Source of the DNA: Clostridia bacterium
GTDB taxonomy: Bacteria; Bacillota_A; Clostridia; Christensenellales; Aristaeellaceae
Length of the DNA: 17,514 bases
Direction: 5' to 3'
NCBI GenBank assembly: GCA_017464225.1
Contig: JAFUDW010000125.1
Location: 1 to 17,514, forward strand
Under the pieces are notes generated by a model, which saw only the letters and a list, made by a program, of their open reading frames with translations, was not told the DNA's origin and made no database searches. Of this stretch, positions 1 to 7,970 are shown piece after piece (the first letter of the stretch is position 1; every line of letters begins with the position of its first letter). The translations under genes were made by a program, and so were the position numbers.

Positions 1-184
1 GAATGCTGGCCACATACACCGGATGGATGATATAGGGCTCGCCGCTGAGGCGGCGCTGTCCGGCGTGCTTTTCCTCAGCGAAAGCATACGCCCGCTCCAC
101 CAGCTTCACATCGGCATTGGGATGATAATGGAGCAGCCGCGCGGTCATCTGCTCCAGCGACATACATTCATAGGCCGTAGCCAT
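1..184 (-). CDS. relA: RelA/SpoT-family (p)ppGpp synthetase, N-terminal part only
   Basis: The 61 codons seen begin MATAYECMSLEQMTARLLHY and run off the left edge. Residues 26-61 match the start of the HD hydrolase domain of RelA/SpoT bifunctional alarmone enzymes: a KH-GQ-R-SGEPYIIHP signature followed by V-VA-IL, whose histidines belong to the metal-binding HD region. The family makes and breaks (p)ppGpp in the stringent response and is cytoplasmic. The ATG at 182-184 directly follows the recJ stop codon (TGA, 185-187) with no gap, so the two genes are almost certainly cotranscribed and translationally coupled. An AAGGA lies about 12 nt upstream, inside the recJ 3' end. Synthetase, TGS and ACT domains would lie outside the window, so whether this is full length or a small HD protein cannot be seen. 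Confidence 0.88.
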   Translation of the reverse strand, partial: MATAYECMSLEQMTARLLHYHPNADVKLVERAYAFAEEKHAGQRRLSGEPYIIHPVYVASI

Positions 185-2440
185 TCACATTTCACATCCT
201 TGGATCATTCGGTACAGAGGATCGCTCAGGGGATCGCTCTTGCGCATGGGCAGCAGGCGGCAATCCCGGTCCACCAGCTCCATATGCTGCAGCACCCGCG
301 CCATGGCCTCCCGGCGGGGCTGCCCGCGGTCCGGCTGCCCGTCCCGGCGCAGCGATACATAAAAGGCGCGCATCTCGTCCACCGTAAATTTTAACGCGTC
401 CAGCCGCGCCTTGAGCGCAGCGGAGAGCGGCAGCGCCGTGATCATGGCCTCGGGATACAGCGCGCGCAGCCGCGCTGCCTCCCGGGGCGACAGCAGGCCG
501 TCGCACAGCACGATCCTGCGGTAAGGCCCCAGGCGTTCCAGTCCGCCGCACAGCCATACGGCATTATACGCGCGGGGATCGTCGGCGGTGCCCACATCAA
601 GGCTGGGATACAGCGCGGCGACAGCCGCTGCCGTTTCAGCCGTGCGGCACAGATACAGCGCGCCTTGATCGCCCTCAGGCGCGGGGAGCGCTTCCGTCCT
701 TTCCACATCGCCGGAAATATCATTCATTCGGCAAAAATCGTCAAATTCCTGCAAAAGCGCCGCGCATTCGGCATTCTCATCGGCAGCAAACCTGGCCTGG
801 GCGCTGCCCACGGCCTCAACGCGGCACTCCGCCGCGGTGCGTCCGCCGAAGGTATTGGCCACCGGCGTTGCCGCCAGATCGCACAGGCCGTGCAGCGTTC
901 CCGCCCGCGCGCCCATGCGGAAGGCGATGGCGTCCATCAGCGCGCCATCCTGAGAGAGCGTCATTTTGAGATGCGCGCCTTCAGCGCCCACCGCCCGGGC
1001 CGATACCACATCGACGTCCCGGAGTAAAAAGATCGGCGCGGGATTGCCCATACCAAAGGGCTCCAAGCGGTTGATATCGTCAATGAGCGCCAGCGTGATA
1101 TCGCTGAGCGGAAGCGCGCAATCGCAAGCCGTTTCAGGCATCAGCGTCCGGCCCTGCAGCTGGGCCTCCACCGCCTGGGACAGCCGTTCCCGGAAAACAT
1201 CGATGTGTTCGGCGGCCATGGTAAGCCCAGCAGCCTGCTTATGACCGCCAAAACGGGTAAACAGATCTTCGCAGGAGGCCAGCGCCCGGTACAGATCGAC
1301 GCCGCAAGCGCTCCGGGCGCTGCCCACGCATTGATCGCCGTCCCGGCTCAAGACCACGGTGGGATAGCCGTAACGCTCGGCCAGCCGTCCGGCGGCCAGG
1401 CCCACCACGCCGCTCTCCCAGCCCTCGCCCATCACCACGATGGCGCGGTATCTGACCAGGTCCATCCGCCTGACCTGGGCGTCGGCCTCCTCCAGAATGC
1501 GCTGCTCAATGTTTTTGCGCCGGGCGTTGAGCCCATCGGCCTGCTGGGCCAATTCCATGGCAGTGAGGGCGTCGGGCGCGGTGAGCAGCCGGACGGCGAT
1601 CTGCGCCGTTTCCATGCGCCCGCAGGCGTTGATCCGCGGCGCCAGCTGAAAGGCAGCCTGGGTGCCGCTGACAGCCTCACCGCCCTTGATGCCCGCCACG
1701 CTGAGCAGCGCCCGCAGACCGGGCCGCAGGCTCATCTGCATGCGCCTGAGCCCCAGGGCGGCCAACGCCCGGTTTTCCTCCAGCAGCGGCACCATATCGG
1801 CAATGGTGGCCAGGGCGCACAGCTCCAGCGAGGGAAGCGTTTGGCGGCCTGTTAGGGCGCAGCTCAGCTTATAGGCCGTGCCGGCTCCGCACAGGAACGG
1901 GCAGGGATAATCGCCCAGCTGTGGATGCAGGATGGCGTCCGCCGGAGGCAGCTGGGCCGGGATGGTATGGTGATCGGTGATGATCACGCGCATTCCCAAC
2001 TCCCGGGCCAGCGCCGCTTCCTCCGCCGATGTGATGCCGCAGTCCACGGTGATCAGCAGCTGATGCCCCTCAGCCAAGCGCCGCACGGCGCCGCAGTTCA
2101 GGCCGTAGCCCTCCTCCTTGCGGCTGGGGATATAGATATCGGCCTGCGCGCCCAGGCTTTTGAGCGTTTCCAGCAGGATCACGCTGGCGCATACGCCGTC
2201 GCAGTCGTAATCGCCGTAAACGGCAATGGCGTCGCCCTCATCAATGGCATGCCGAATGATGCGCACGGCCGCGCTCATATTTTCCATCAGGAAAGGATCG
2301 TGCAGCTGGCTCTCATCGGGATGCAGAAAAGCCTCCGCCTTTTCCGGGGTATCAATGCCCCGCGCCAGCAGCAGGCGTTCCAGGACAGGCGGCAGACCGG
2401 GCAGCGCGCCTTCGGCCGCGCAGGTAATCAACCGGTGCAT
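185..2440 (-). CDS. recJ: Single-stranded-DNA-specific 5'-3' exonuclease RecJ
   Basis: 751-residue protein of the DHH phosphoesterase superfamily. RecJ degrades single-stranded DNA 5' to 3' in recombinational, mismatch and base-excision repair. Visible motifs are YGDYDCDG at residues 75-82 (DHH motif I), VDCGI at 132-136, ITDHH ending at 158 (motif III), and the DHHA1 motif GGHKQAAGL at 398-406. An LEPFGMGNP segment at 459-467 leads into the OB-like domain, and about 200 further residues form a divergent C-terminal region, as is usual in Bacillota RecJ (longer than the enterobacterial enzyme). The ATG at 2440 is chosen because AGGAG lies 4-5 nt upstream; in-frame ATG and TTG codons 24-27 nt further upstream lie in or next to the terminator U-tract and lack a ribosome site. 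It precedes relA with no gap. The apt gene often found between recJ and relA is absent. Confidence 0.96.
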   Translation of the reverse strand: MHRLITCAAEGALPGLPPVLERLLLARGIDTPEKAEAFLHPDESQLHDPFLMENMSAAVRIIRHAIDEGDAIAVYGDYDCDGVCASVILLETLKSLGAQADIYIPSRKEEGYGLNCGAVRRLAEGHQLLITVDCGITSAEEAALARELGMRVIITDHHTIPAQLPPADAILHPQLGDYPCPFLCGAGTAYKLSCALTGRQTLPSLELCALATIADMVPLLEENRALAALGLRRMQMSLRPGLRALLSVAGIKGGEAVSGTQAAFQLAPRINACGRMETAQIAVRLLTAPDALTAMELAQQADGLNARRKNIEQRILEEADAQVRRMDLVRYRAIVVMGEGWESGVVGLAAGRLAERYGYPTVVLSRDGDQCVGSARSACGVDLYRALASCEDLFTRFGGHKQAAGLTMAAEHIDVFRERLSQAVEAQLQGRTLMPETACDCALPLSDITLALIDDINRLEPFGMGNPAPIFLLRDVDVVSARAVGAEGAHLKMTLSQDGALMDAIAFRMGARAGTLHGLCDLAATPVANTFGGRTAAECRVEAVGSAQARFAADENAECAALLQEFDDFCRMNDISGDVERTEALPAPEGDQGALYLCRTAETAAAVAALYPSLDVGTADDPRAYNAVWLCGGLERLGPYRRIVLCDGLLSPREAARLRALYPEAMITALPLSAALKARLDALKFTVDEMRAFYVSLRRDGQPDRGQPRREAMARVLQHMELVDRDCRLLPMRKSDPLSDPLYRMIQGCEM

Positions 2441-2455
2441 AAATCTCCTGTACAG

Positions 2456-2498
2456 AAAAAGCATCAAAGCGTCCTTCCGCCAAGAAGAACGCTTTGAT
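2456..2498 (-). terminator. Intrinsic terminator after the secD-like gene
   Basis: On the minus strand ATCAAAGCG (2490-2498) pairs with CGCTTTGAT (2463-2471). The stem extends inward through U-A, U-G, C-G, U-A, U-A and C-G to about 15 pairs around a short loop, and five U follow at 2456-2460. It lies 14 nt after the secD-like stop codon and only 15 nt before the recJ ATG, so it is also in a position to act on recJ as an attenuator or read-through point. Confidence 0.85.
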
Positions 2499-2512
2499 CG
2501 CTGTTTCGGTGT

Positions 2513-3811
2513 TTATTTTTTGCCGGTCAGAGCGGCCATACAGCCCAGCACCAGGCGCGGGAATACCAGCACCATCACAAAGCTGACCAGCGCCGATACG
2601 GCGATGATGCGGCCCAGGACGCCGTAAGCGGCGGCGCGGAAGGCCACCATCAGAACGACGCCCACCAGCAGCACGGCGCCGTAGAGGATGGACAGGAACT
2701 TGATCTTTTTGCCCGAAGCGTCCACGCAGGCGGCATATGCGCCGCGGCCGCGCTTGGTCTGTCCGGCCATTTCGCCAAACAGCGTCACCAGACCGTAGAG
2801 GAAAGCGATGAAGCAAATGACGATAGCGGTCATGGACAGCGAGGTCATCACCCAATTGACGCCCACAGAAATCAGCGAAGCCAGCAGGAAGAAGCATACG
2901 ATCCAGGCCAGCACGGCCCAAGCGCCCGCCAGACCGCCGGCGCGGGCGATGAACACCAGGCACAGGCAGGTCAGCAGCGCCAGCACGGCGCAGCCGATGA
3001 TCAGGATGTTCACAGCGCCGCTTTCAGCCTGCGCCGCCTGGCTGTCGGCCAGGGTGGCGTTGCCGGGCAGCACGCCCGAGCGCATGCAGGTCACCAGCAG
3101 GTAGGCGGTGGCGCTGTCAGACACGGTGAAGCTGAGCATATCGTTGTTCAGGGCGGACAGCGAGGCGTAAGCGGCGGGCTGGCCGTCCAGGCGCAGATAC
3201 AGCATTGCGCCGCTGGTCTGGGCACGCAGATCGTTATAGGCCTTTACACCCTTGCTGTTGAACTGCACCTGCACCTGATAGGTGCTGGAGGAGGTGCTCA
3301 GATAGGTCTGCTTTACCTGCTCCGCGGTGAGCACGGGCTCGCCCATGGTGCCGTCGGAGGTGTTGTAGAGCACAAAGTCAAAGTCGCCCATGGGCGCCAG
3401 CACGGCGGCCAGCGTGGCGTTGTAGGCCGTTTCGGGCACCGAAACGGTAACGGCGCCGTTTTCGACCTTGGTATTGGCGTTTCCGGCCAGGGACTGGGCA
3501 CGCTGGCCCATCACCTTGGCGGCCGCCTTCAGCGCGCCTGCGTCGGCGGAATCAAAGGTATACGTGTAGGCATAGCCGCCGCCCAGCTTGGCTTCGGGCC
3601 GGATGGCCTCCTGCCAGGTGGTATTCAGGGTGTTGGGGATAAAGGCCACCTGACGGTACAGCGCTTGCTGCTCGTCGCCGCTGTCGGTATGGATGGTCAC
3701 GTACTCGGTGTTGCGGCCGAAAACGCCCAGGTAAAGCCCAGCCAGTGTGGCCACGCACAGCGCCGCCAAAACGACGATGCTGACGGCCTTTTTCGCGGTA
3801 GTGTTCTTCAT
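2513..3811 (-). CDS. secD: Divergent SecD-like protein translocase accessory subunit
   Basis: 432 residues with SecD topology. There is one N-terminal membrane segment (about 9-30), a long extracytoplasmic P1-like region (about 31-265), and five C-terminal membrane segments (about 267-289, 296-318, 326-347, 370-392, 396-420). Family hints are VTVSVPE at 121-127, a YLRLDG block near 205-210, and MRSGVLPG at 243-250, which matches the SGALP stretch before TM2 of SecD. SecD/SecF use the proton gradient to pull exported proteins out of the Sec channel. The gene sits just upstream of recJ and relA, the usual place of secD or secDF in Firmicutes. Oddities: no secF follows, and the segment aligning with SecD TM4 has no acidic residue where VDANV normally carries the proton-relay Asp. 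ATG at 3811 is preceded by AAAGGAG 11 nt upstream; a TTG at 3832 is less likely. Confidence 0.72.
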   Translation of the reverse strand: MKNTTAKKAVSIVVLAALCVATLAGLYLGVFGRNTEYVTIHTDSGDEQQALYRQVAFIPNTLNTTWQEAIRPEAKLGGGYAYTYTFDSADAGALKAAAKVMGQRAQSLAGNANTKVENGAVTVSVPETAYNATLAAVLAPMGDFDFVLYNTSDGTMGEPVLTAEQVKQTYLSTSSSTYQVQVQFNSKGVKAYNDLRAQTSGAMLYLRLDGQPAAYASLSALNNDMLSFTVSDSATAYLLVTCMRSGVLPGNATLADSQAAQAESGAVNILIIGCAVLALLTCLCLVFIARAGGLAGAWAVLAWIVCFFLLASLISVGVNWVMTSLSMTAIVICFIAFLYGLVTLFGEMAGQTKRGRGAYAACVDASGKKIKFLSILYGAVLLVGVVLMVAFRAAAYGVLGRIIAVSALVSFVMVLVFPRLVLGCMAALTGKK

Positions 3812-3850
3812 AGAAAAGGTTGCTCCTTTCAAGTATAAAAGCCAATTGCT

Positions 3851-3879
3851 ATTATAGCGCGATCCGGCAAAATTTACAA
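3851..3879 (-). promoter_or_regulatory. Sigma-A-type promoter of the secD-like gene
   Basis: On the minus strand TTGTAA (3874-3879) and a perfect TATAAT (3851-3856) are separated by exactly 17 bp. The -35 hexamer overlaps the stop end of the helicase-loader gene. Transcription would start about 30 nt before the ATG at 3811, leaving room for the AAAGGAG ribosome site. Confidence 0.75.
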
Positions 3880-4833
3880 CCTGCGAATATCAATGCCTTC
3901 AAAATGCAGGCTTTGGCAGCTTTGCCGACTGAGCAGGCGGGAAATCACCCGCTCTGTGTATCTGTTTTGCAGGTCTTTCAGCGACAGATTGGTGGAAAGC
4001 ACCGTGCAAAGCCCAGCTGTCTGCCGCTCGTTCAGGATGTTGAACAGCTCCTCCACCGTCACGTTTTCGATCAGCGGTTCGGTGCCCAAATCGTCGATCA
4101 GCAGCAGGTCGGTCTCAAACAGCGCGTCCATTTCCTCCTGTTCCCGGGAGAAGATGGCCTTGCGGGCCGTGCGGATCAGCTGGTTGGCCGTGACGCACAG
4201 CGACGCCACGCCGCGCTCCCGCGCCCGTTCGTGAATGCAGCGCAGCAGGAAGGTTTTGCCAAGGCCGCTCCCGCCATAAAACAGCAGCGTTTTTTTGTCC
4301 GGATGGGGCAAGGCGTCGGCATAGGCCTGGCAGTAATCCCGGAATACCCCCATCTGCTCCCGCTGGGTGCGGCCTTTTTTATCCACCGGACCGTCCTCCG
4401 GAAACACAGACAGGTCAAAATGCGCAAAATCCTGCCGGTTTTCAAATCCGCCTTCCTTTTCCAGCAGCTCGGCGTACAGCGCTTTGGCGCAGTCGCAGAG
4501 GGATTTTTTGCCCTCGCCGCAATAGCCGGTATCCTCGCACAGGGCGCAGGTGAACACGGGATCCAGATAATCCTCGGGAAAGCCGCTTTGCGTCAGCAGC
4601 GCCTTGATATCGGCGTTCCATTTTTCCACCCGCCCGGTCAGATCGGCCTCCGCCGGAGCGGCGAAGGCGGTATAGACGCTTTTCATAACGGCTTCCCGAC
4701 GGGCGTCCATCAGGCGGCCGATCTCCGGGCATTTTGCGATCGCTTCCCGTCGGCGCCGCTCCTCCTCGTTTTCATTGTGGCGGCGGCGCTCGGCCAGCGC
4801 GTTCAAAACCTGCTGAAAAATCTGATTGTTCAT
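3874..4833 (-). CDS. dnaI: DnaC/DnaI-like replicative helicase loader (AAA+ ATPase)
   Basis: 319 residues. The N-terminal half is charged and helical (RRR-rich near 17-30). A cysteine cluster follows, C96, C99, C105, C113 and C115, in the CxxC-DTGYxG-CxC pattern typical of the zinc-binding region of Firmicutes helicase loaders. The C-terminal AAA+ domain has Walker A GGSGLGKT (187-194), Walker B LLLIDDLG (243-250), sensor-1 STN (280-282) and an arginine-rich RYTERVISRL segment (291-300). Proteins of this family place the replicative hexameric helicase on DNA at the origin or at stalled forks. It lies 18 bp downstream of the DnaD-domain gene, its usual partner in initiation, and probably ends the dnaE transcript. 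ATG 4833 has AAAGAGGA about 10 nt upstream. The symbol follows Bacillus usage; database records often call this DnaC. Confidence 0.9.
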   Translation of the reverse strand: MNNQIFQQVLNALAERRRHNENEEERRRREAIAKCPEIGRLMDARREAVMKSVYTAFAAPAEADLTGRVEKWNADIKALLTQSGFPEDYLDPVFTCALCEDTGYCGEGKKSLCDCAKALYAELLEKEGGFENRQDFAHFDLSVFPEDGPVDKKGRTQREQMGVFRDYCQAYADALPHPDKKTLLFYGGSGLGKTFLLRCIHERARERGVASLCVTANQLIRTARKAIFSREQEEMDALFETDLLLIDDLGTEPLIENVTVEELFNILNERQTAGLCTVLSTNLSLKDLQNRYTERVISRLLSRQSCQSLHFEGIDIRRL

Positions 4834-4851
4834 GCGTCGTGTATCCTCTTT

Positions 4852-6276
4852 TTACAGGTCGTCCGTGCGGTTTTCCAGTTCTTCCTCTGTATATCTGCGC
4901 TGTTCATACTGCTGGGCGGATACCTTTTTATCCTTCGCAGGTGCGGCGTGGGCCGCGGCCTGGGCAGGCGTGGTCACACCGTTTTGCCGCCAGCTTTCCA
5001 GGATCTTATCCATGTAGGGCATTTTGCGGGCCGCGCCGCGGGCCTGGGAAGCCGCCAGCAGCAGCATTTCATCGGAAAAGCCCCACTCCTTCCATTTGCG
5101 GTACAGGGTCCGATCGCCCACGGTGGGCGTGCCCCGGTGGCCGCTCTTTTCAAAGATGGGCGCCAGGGCGGCGTTGAGCCGATGGGCTTCCTCAAAATAG
5201 GATCGCGCGGCCTCCAGCGTGGTGATGCCCTGGCCGCGCAGACGCTCCAGGATGATTTCGGTTTTTTCCAGATCGCCGCCCGCCCGATAGGTTTCATCGG
5301 CGGCCAGCTGTACGATTTGGGGATCGAACTGGCCGCAGAGCCGGGCATAGGCTTTGCGCACCATATCGGTGGCCGTGCGGAAGCCCAGGGAATGCGCAAA
5401 TTTCTGGACAGCCTGGTTTTCGGCCTTCTCCGTTTGGAGCTGCCTCGCCACGTCGCCGCCGGAGCGGGAAGACTGCCCGCCGGAGCGCTCCCGCATGCCC
5501 TTCAATATCCCGTCCAGATAGGCGAAGGTGGGCTCTCCCTTGGTGGTTTCGGCACAGGCGGCGATGACGGCTTCCTGGGTATAGCCCCAATCCTCCGTCC
5601 ATTTGCGGTAGAGATCCAGCTCGTTCTGGCTGGGGGTACGGCGGCGGCCCAGCTGGCGCAGCACGGCCCGGGCGCCGTCCTGCAAGGCGCGGCTGTGGGA
5701 AAAATAGCTTTCGGCGTCCTCGGCGGTCTGCACATGCTCCTCGCTCATGCGCACGGCCTCGGCCTGGGCCGATCGGAAGGAAAACTGCACGCCCCGGGTG
5801 GCCTTCATATGGGACAAGAGCATCAGCACGGTCTCCTGGGGCAGATTCATGTCCTGCACCCATTCCCAGCACAGGGCGATATCGGCAGGGCGCACCTTCC
5901 GGTCGCTGCCAAACAGCGCGTAAACGTCCTCGGAAAAGGCCACGTATCCGGCGTCAGCCTCCATGGCCGTTTCGCCGGACTGGGCCAGCTGCGCTGCGCC
6001 GCGGAACAGGTATTCCGGCGGATTGTCGCTGACGCGGCTCACCAGGCGGCGGCGCTCCCAATAGCGGAGAGCGGCCTCCGCCTCCGCCGTTTCGATGCCC
6101 AGTTCCCGGGCCATCTCCTCCAGCCCCATATCGGGCTGAGAATGCTGGCTCAGATACAGGCCGTAAATATAGACCTTTACATAGTCTCCCTTAGCGCCCG
6201 GCAGATACTCCTGAATGAACAGGTGATCCAGGGGCATGGCGCCAAAGCGGAGCATGCTTTCATCCTGCTTGAACAT
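4852..6276 (-). CDS. dnaD: DnaD-domain replication initiation protein with duplicated DnaD cassette
   Basis: 474 residues. Residues 1-95 look like the winged-helix N-terminus of DnaD (FIQEYLPGAKGDYVKVYIYGL). Two copies of a DnaB_2/DnaD C-terminal domain follow. Copy one ends at about 262, with LYRKWTEDWG at 222-231 and FAYLDGIL at 251-258. Copy two ends at about 430, with LYRKWKEWG at 391-399 and MPYMDKIL at 419-426. The YxxxxKxW plus Y-D-IL pattern is the DNA-binding DnaD-domain signature. DnaD proteins help open the origin and recruit the helicase loader, which is encoded next. The last ~40 residues are charged and probably disordered. ATG 6276 has AGAGGG just upstream but close (3-5 nt); an ATG at 6306 inside tlyA would add 10 basic residues and lacks a ribosome site, so the exact start is uncertain. 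Confidence 0.88.
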   Translation of the reverse strand: MFKQDESMLRFGAMPLDHLFIQEYLPGAKGDYVKVYIYGLYLSQHSQPDMGLEEMARELGIETAEAEAALRYWERRRLVSRVSDNPPEYLFRGAAQLAQSGETAMEADAGYVAFSEDVYALFGSDRKVRPADIALCWEWVQDMNLPQETVLMLLSHMKATRGVQFSFRSAQAEAVRMSEEHVQTAEDAESYFSHSRALQDGARAVLRQLGRRRTPSQNELDLYRKWTEDWGYTQEAVIAACAETTKGEPTFAYLDGILKGMRERSGGQSSRSGGDVARQLQTEKAENQAVQKFAHSLGFRTATDMVRKAYARLCGQFDPQIVQLAADETYRAGGDLEKTEIILERLRGQGITTLEAARSYFEEAHRLNAALAPIFEKSGHRGTPTVGDRTLYRKWKEWGFSDEMLLLAASQARGAARKMPYMDKILESWRQNGVTTPAQAAAHAAPAKDKKVSAQQYEQRRYTEEELENRTDDL

Positions 6277-6283
6277 AATCCCT

Positions 6284-7111
6284 CTACTTTTTCTTTTCGT
6301 ATTCATGCAGCGCCAGCGCGCGGCGCACAGCAGCAGCTATCCGGTCTGAAAGGTCTGGCGCGTCCCCCGGCGCTTCGGACAGAAGCACATGCAGGAAAAA
6401 TTCCCGGGTGCCGGTATTGCCGGTCACCGGAGAATGGGTCACATCCGCTGCCCTGGCATAGGGCAAGGCGTTCACATCCCGGATCAGATCGCTGAGCACG
6501 CCTTCATAGGCGTCGTCCGGCAGCACGCCCGTACGCCTTGCCTCCTTATCCCCCGTTTCAAACAGCGGCTTCACCAGGCAGATCAGTTCGCCTTCCCGGT
6601 GCAGCGCGTCGGCAAAGGAAGGGATGCCCAGCCGCAGCGACAGATAGCTCAGGTCCACCGTACCCAGCGTGGGCCGGGGAGAAAGCGACAGCAGCTTTTC
6701 ATCGGAAATATTGGTGCGCTCCAGGTTGACCACGCGGGGATCCTGACGCAGCGAGCCCATGAGCTGGCCAAAGCCAACGTCCACGGCGTATACCAGCGCC
6801 GCCCCGGCCTTTAACAGGCAATGAGTAAAGCCGCCGGTGGAAGCCCCGGCGTCGATGCACACCCGCTGGCGCACATCGATGTCAAAATCCCGCAGCGCGC
6901 CTTCCAATTTAAGTCCGCCTTTGGAGATATAGGGCAGCTCGCGGCCTTTCACGCGCAGCGGCACGTCAAAGGGCACCTGCTGGCCGGCGCTGGATATCCG
7001 CTGCCCCTCAGCGTACACCTCTCCCGCCAGGATGGCCGCCCGAGCCTGCTTTTCATCGGAAAACAGCCCTTCCTCCAGCAGCCGGTCAAGGATCTTTCTT
7101 TTCTTCGGCAT
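6284..7111 (-). CDS. tlyA: TlyA-family rRNA (cytidine-2'-O)-methyltransferase
   Basis: 275 residues, the usual TlyA length. An N-terminal S4 RNA-binding domain (about 5-60) is followed by a FtsJ/RrmJ-like Rossmann methyltransferase. The SAM loop is VCIDAGASTGGFT (84-96), followed by AVDVGFGQL (109-117), DLSYLSL (153-159), LVKPLFE (179-185) and TGTREFFLH (233-241). K64, D153, K181 and E237 are in the positions expected for the K-D-K-E catalytic tetrad. Family members methylate 16S and 23S rRNA cytidines and were historically called hemolysins. The ATG lies inside the 3' end of the kinase gene (26-bp overlap) with AAGGA six nt upstream. In many Firmicutes tlyA sits near dxs, nadK, recN and spo0A; here it sits in a replication operon. 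Confidence 0.93.
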   Translation of the reverse strand: MPKKRKILDRLLEEGLFSDEKQARAAILAGEVYAEGQRISSAGQQVPFDVPLRVKGRELPYISKGGLKLEGALRDFDIDVRQRVCIDAGASTGGFTHCLLKAGAALVYAVDVGFGQLMGSLRQDPRVVNLERTNISDEKLLSLSPRPTLGTVDLSYLSLRLGIPSFADALHREGELICLVKPLFETGDKEARRTGVLPDDAYEGVLSDLIRDVNALPYARAADVTHSPVTGNTGTREFFLHVLLSEAPGDAPDLSDRIAAAVRRALALHEYEKKK

Positions 7112-7970
7112 TGCGTTCCTTCCTGTGGGGCACCAGCCCCGAAAAAATGGTGCGCTCCTGATCGCTGGTCACGTGGATCTCGCCGCCGTATTTTTCCAGC
7201 GTGCCGCGCACGATGTACAGCCCCATGCCGCGGCCTTCGCCATGGCTGGATACGTTGGGCTCAAAGATGCGCTTCATGGTCTCGGCCGGGATGGCGGGGC
7301 CGTTGTTGGCCACCGAAAAAGCGAAGCCGTGGGTATCCTCGTGCAGCATGATGCGCAGGCTGCTGTTGGCTGTGTTTTCCAAGGCGTCCATGGCGTTGTC
7401 GATCAGATTGGAAAGGATGCGGCAGAATTCCCAGGTGGGCATGCTCAGGTCTTTCCAGCTGCCCGCCGTGTCCACCTCGGTGAGGATGCCCGCGTTTTCG
7501 CAGGCCGCCAGCTTGGCGCGAAGCAGGGCGTTGATGGCCGGGCTGTCCGTGCGCAGCGCTTTTGACACGCTCTGCATATCGCCGTATATGCGCTCAATGT
7601 AGTCCCCCGCTTCTTTATATTCTTCCATTTCGATCAGCGAGTACACCACCTGCAGGTGGTTGAGAAAATCATGCCGCTGGGCGCGCAGGGCGCGGTTGAG
7701 CTCGTCCATCTGGCCCACCATATCGCCCAGGGCGTCGGCCTCCTCGCTCTTGCGGCGGGCGGCAATGGCCTCCCGGATATCCAGCGCCGCGCCGAGCGAT
7801 ACCAGCGCCGCCACCAGGAAGGTAAAGATATCCTGAATATCGTGGGTGTTGTTCACCATCAGCATGACGGCCAGCGCCCATACCGCCGCGATCTGCACGG
7901 CGTTGATCACGATGGAATAGATGGCCGAGCGGCGGACGTCCACTTTTTCGCCGGAATAAGGGATCTTCAT
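7086..7970 (-). CDS. Spo0B-type membrane sensor histidine kinase
   Basis: 294 residues. Two membrane segments (about 14-40 and 46-64) are joined by a very short loop, so there is no extracytoplasmic sensor domain. A linker coiled coil (about 66-96) follows. Next is a Spo0B-like four-helix dimerisation domain with the phospho-acceptor motif RHDFLNHLQ (H100). The ATPase domain shows the N box LSNLIDNAMDAL (186-197), G1 VANNGPAIP (220-228) and G2 GEGRGMGLYIV (244-254). Such kinases (CitA/DcuS/NatK/AgrC-like group) usually phosphorylate a response regulator encoded alongside, but none is present here. ATG 7970 overlaps the dnaE stop as ATGA, which implies translational coupling. Its 3' end overlaps tlyA. 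The input signal and the partner are unknown; a DNA-polymerase-coupled checkpoint role is speculation. Confidence 0.87.
   Translation of the reverse strand: MKIPYSGEKVDVRRSAIYSIVINAVQIAAVWALAVMLMVNNTHDIQDIFTFLVAALVSLGAALDIREAIAARRKSEEADALGDMVGQMDELNRALRAQRHDFLNHLQVVYSLIEMEEYKEAGDYIERIYGDMQSVSKALRTDSPAINALLRAKLAACENAGILTEVDTAGSWKDLSMPTWEFCRILSNLIDNAMDALENTANSSLRIMLHEDTHGFAFSVANNGPAIPAETMKRIFEPNVSSHGEGRGMGLYIVRGTLEKYGGEIHVTSDQERTIFSGLVPHRKERNAEEKKDP

Noticed and set aside
3820..6495. Plus-strand open frame of 891 codons antisense to the helicase loader and DnaD-like genes
   Set aside because: The opposite strand encodes two recognisable replication proteins with proper starts, and this frame crosses both of them and the gap between. 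Composition is that of a shadow frame.
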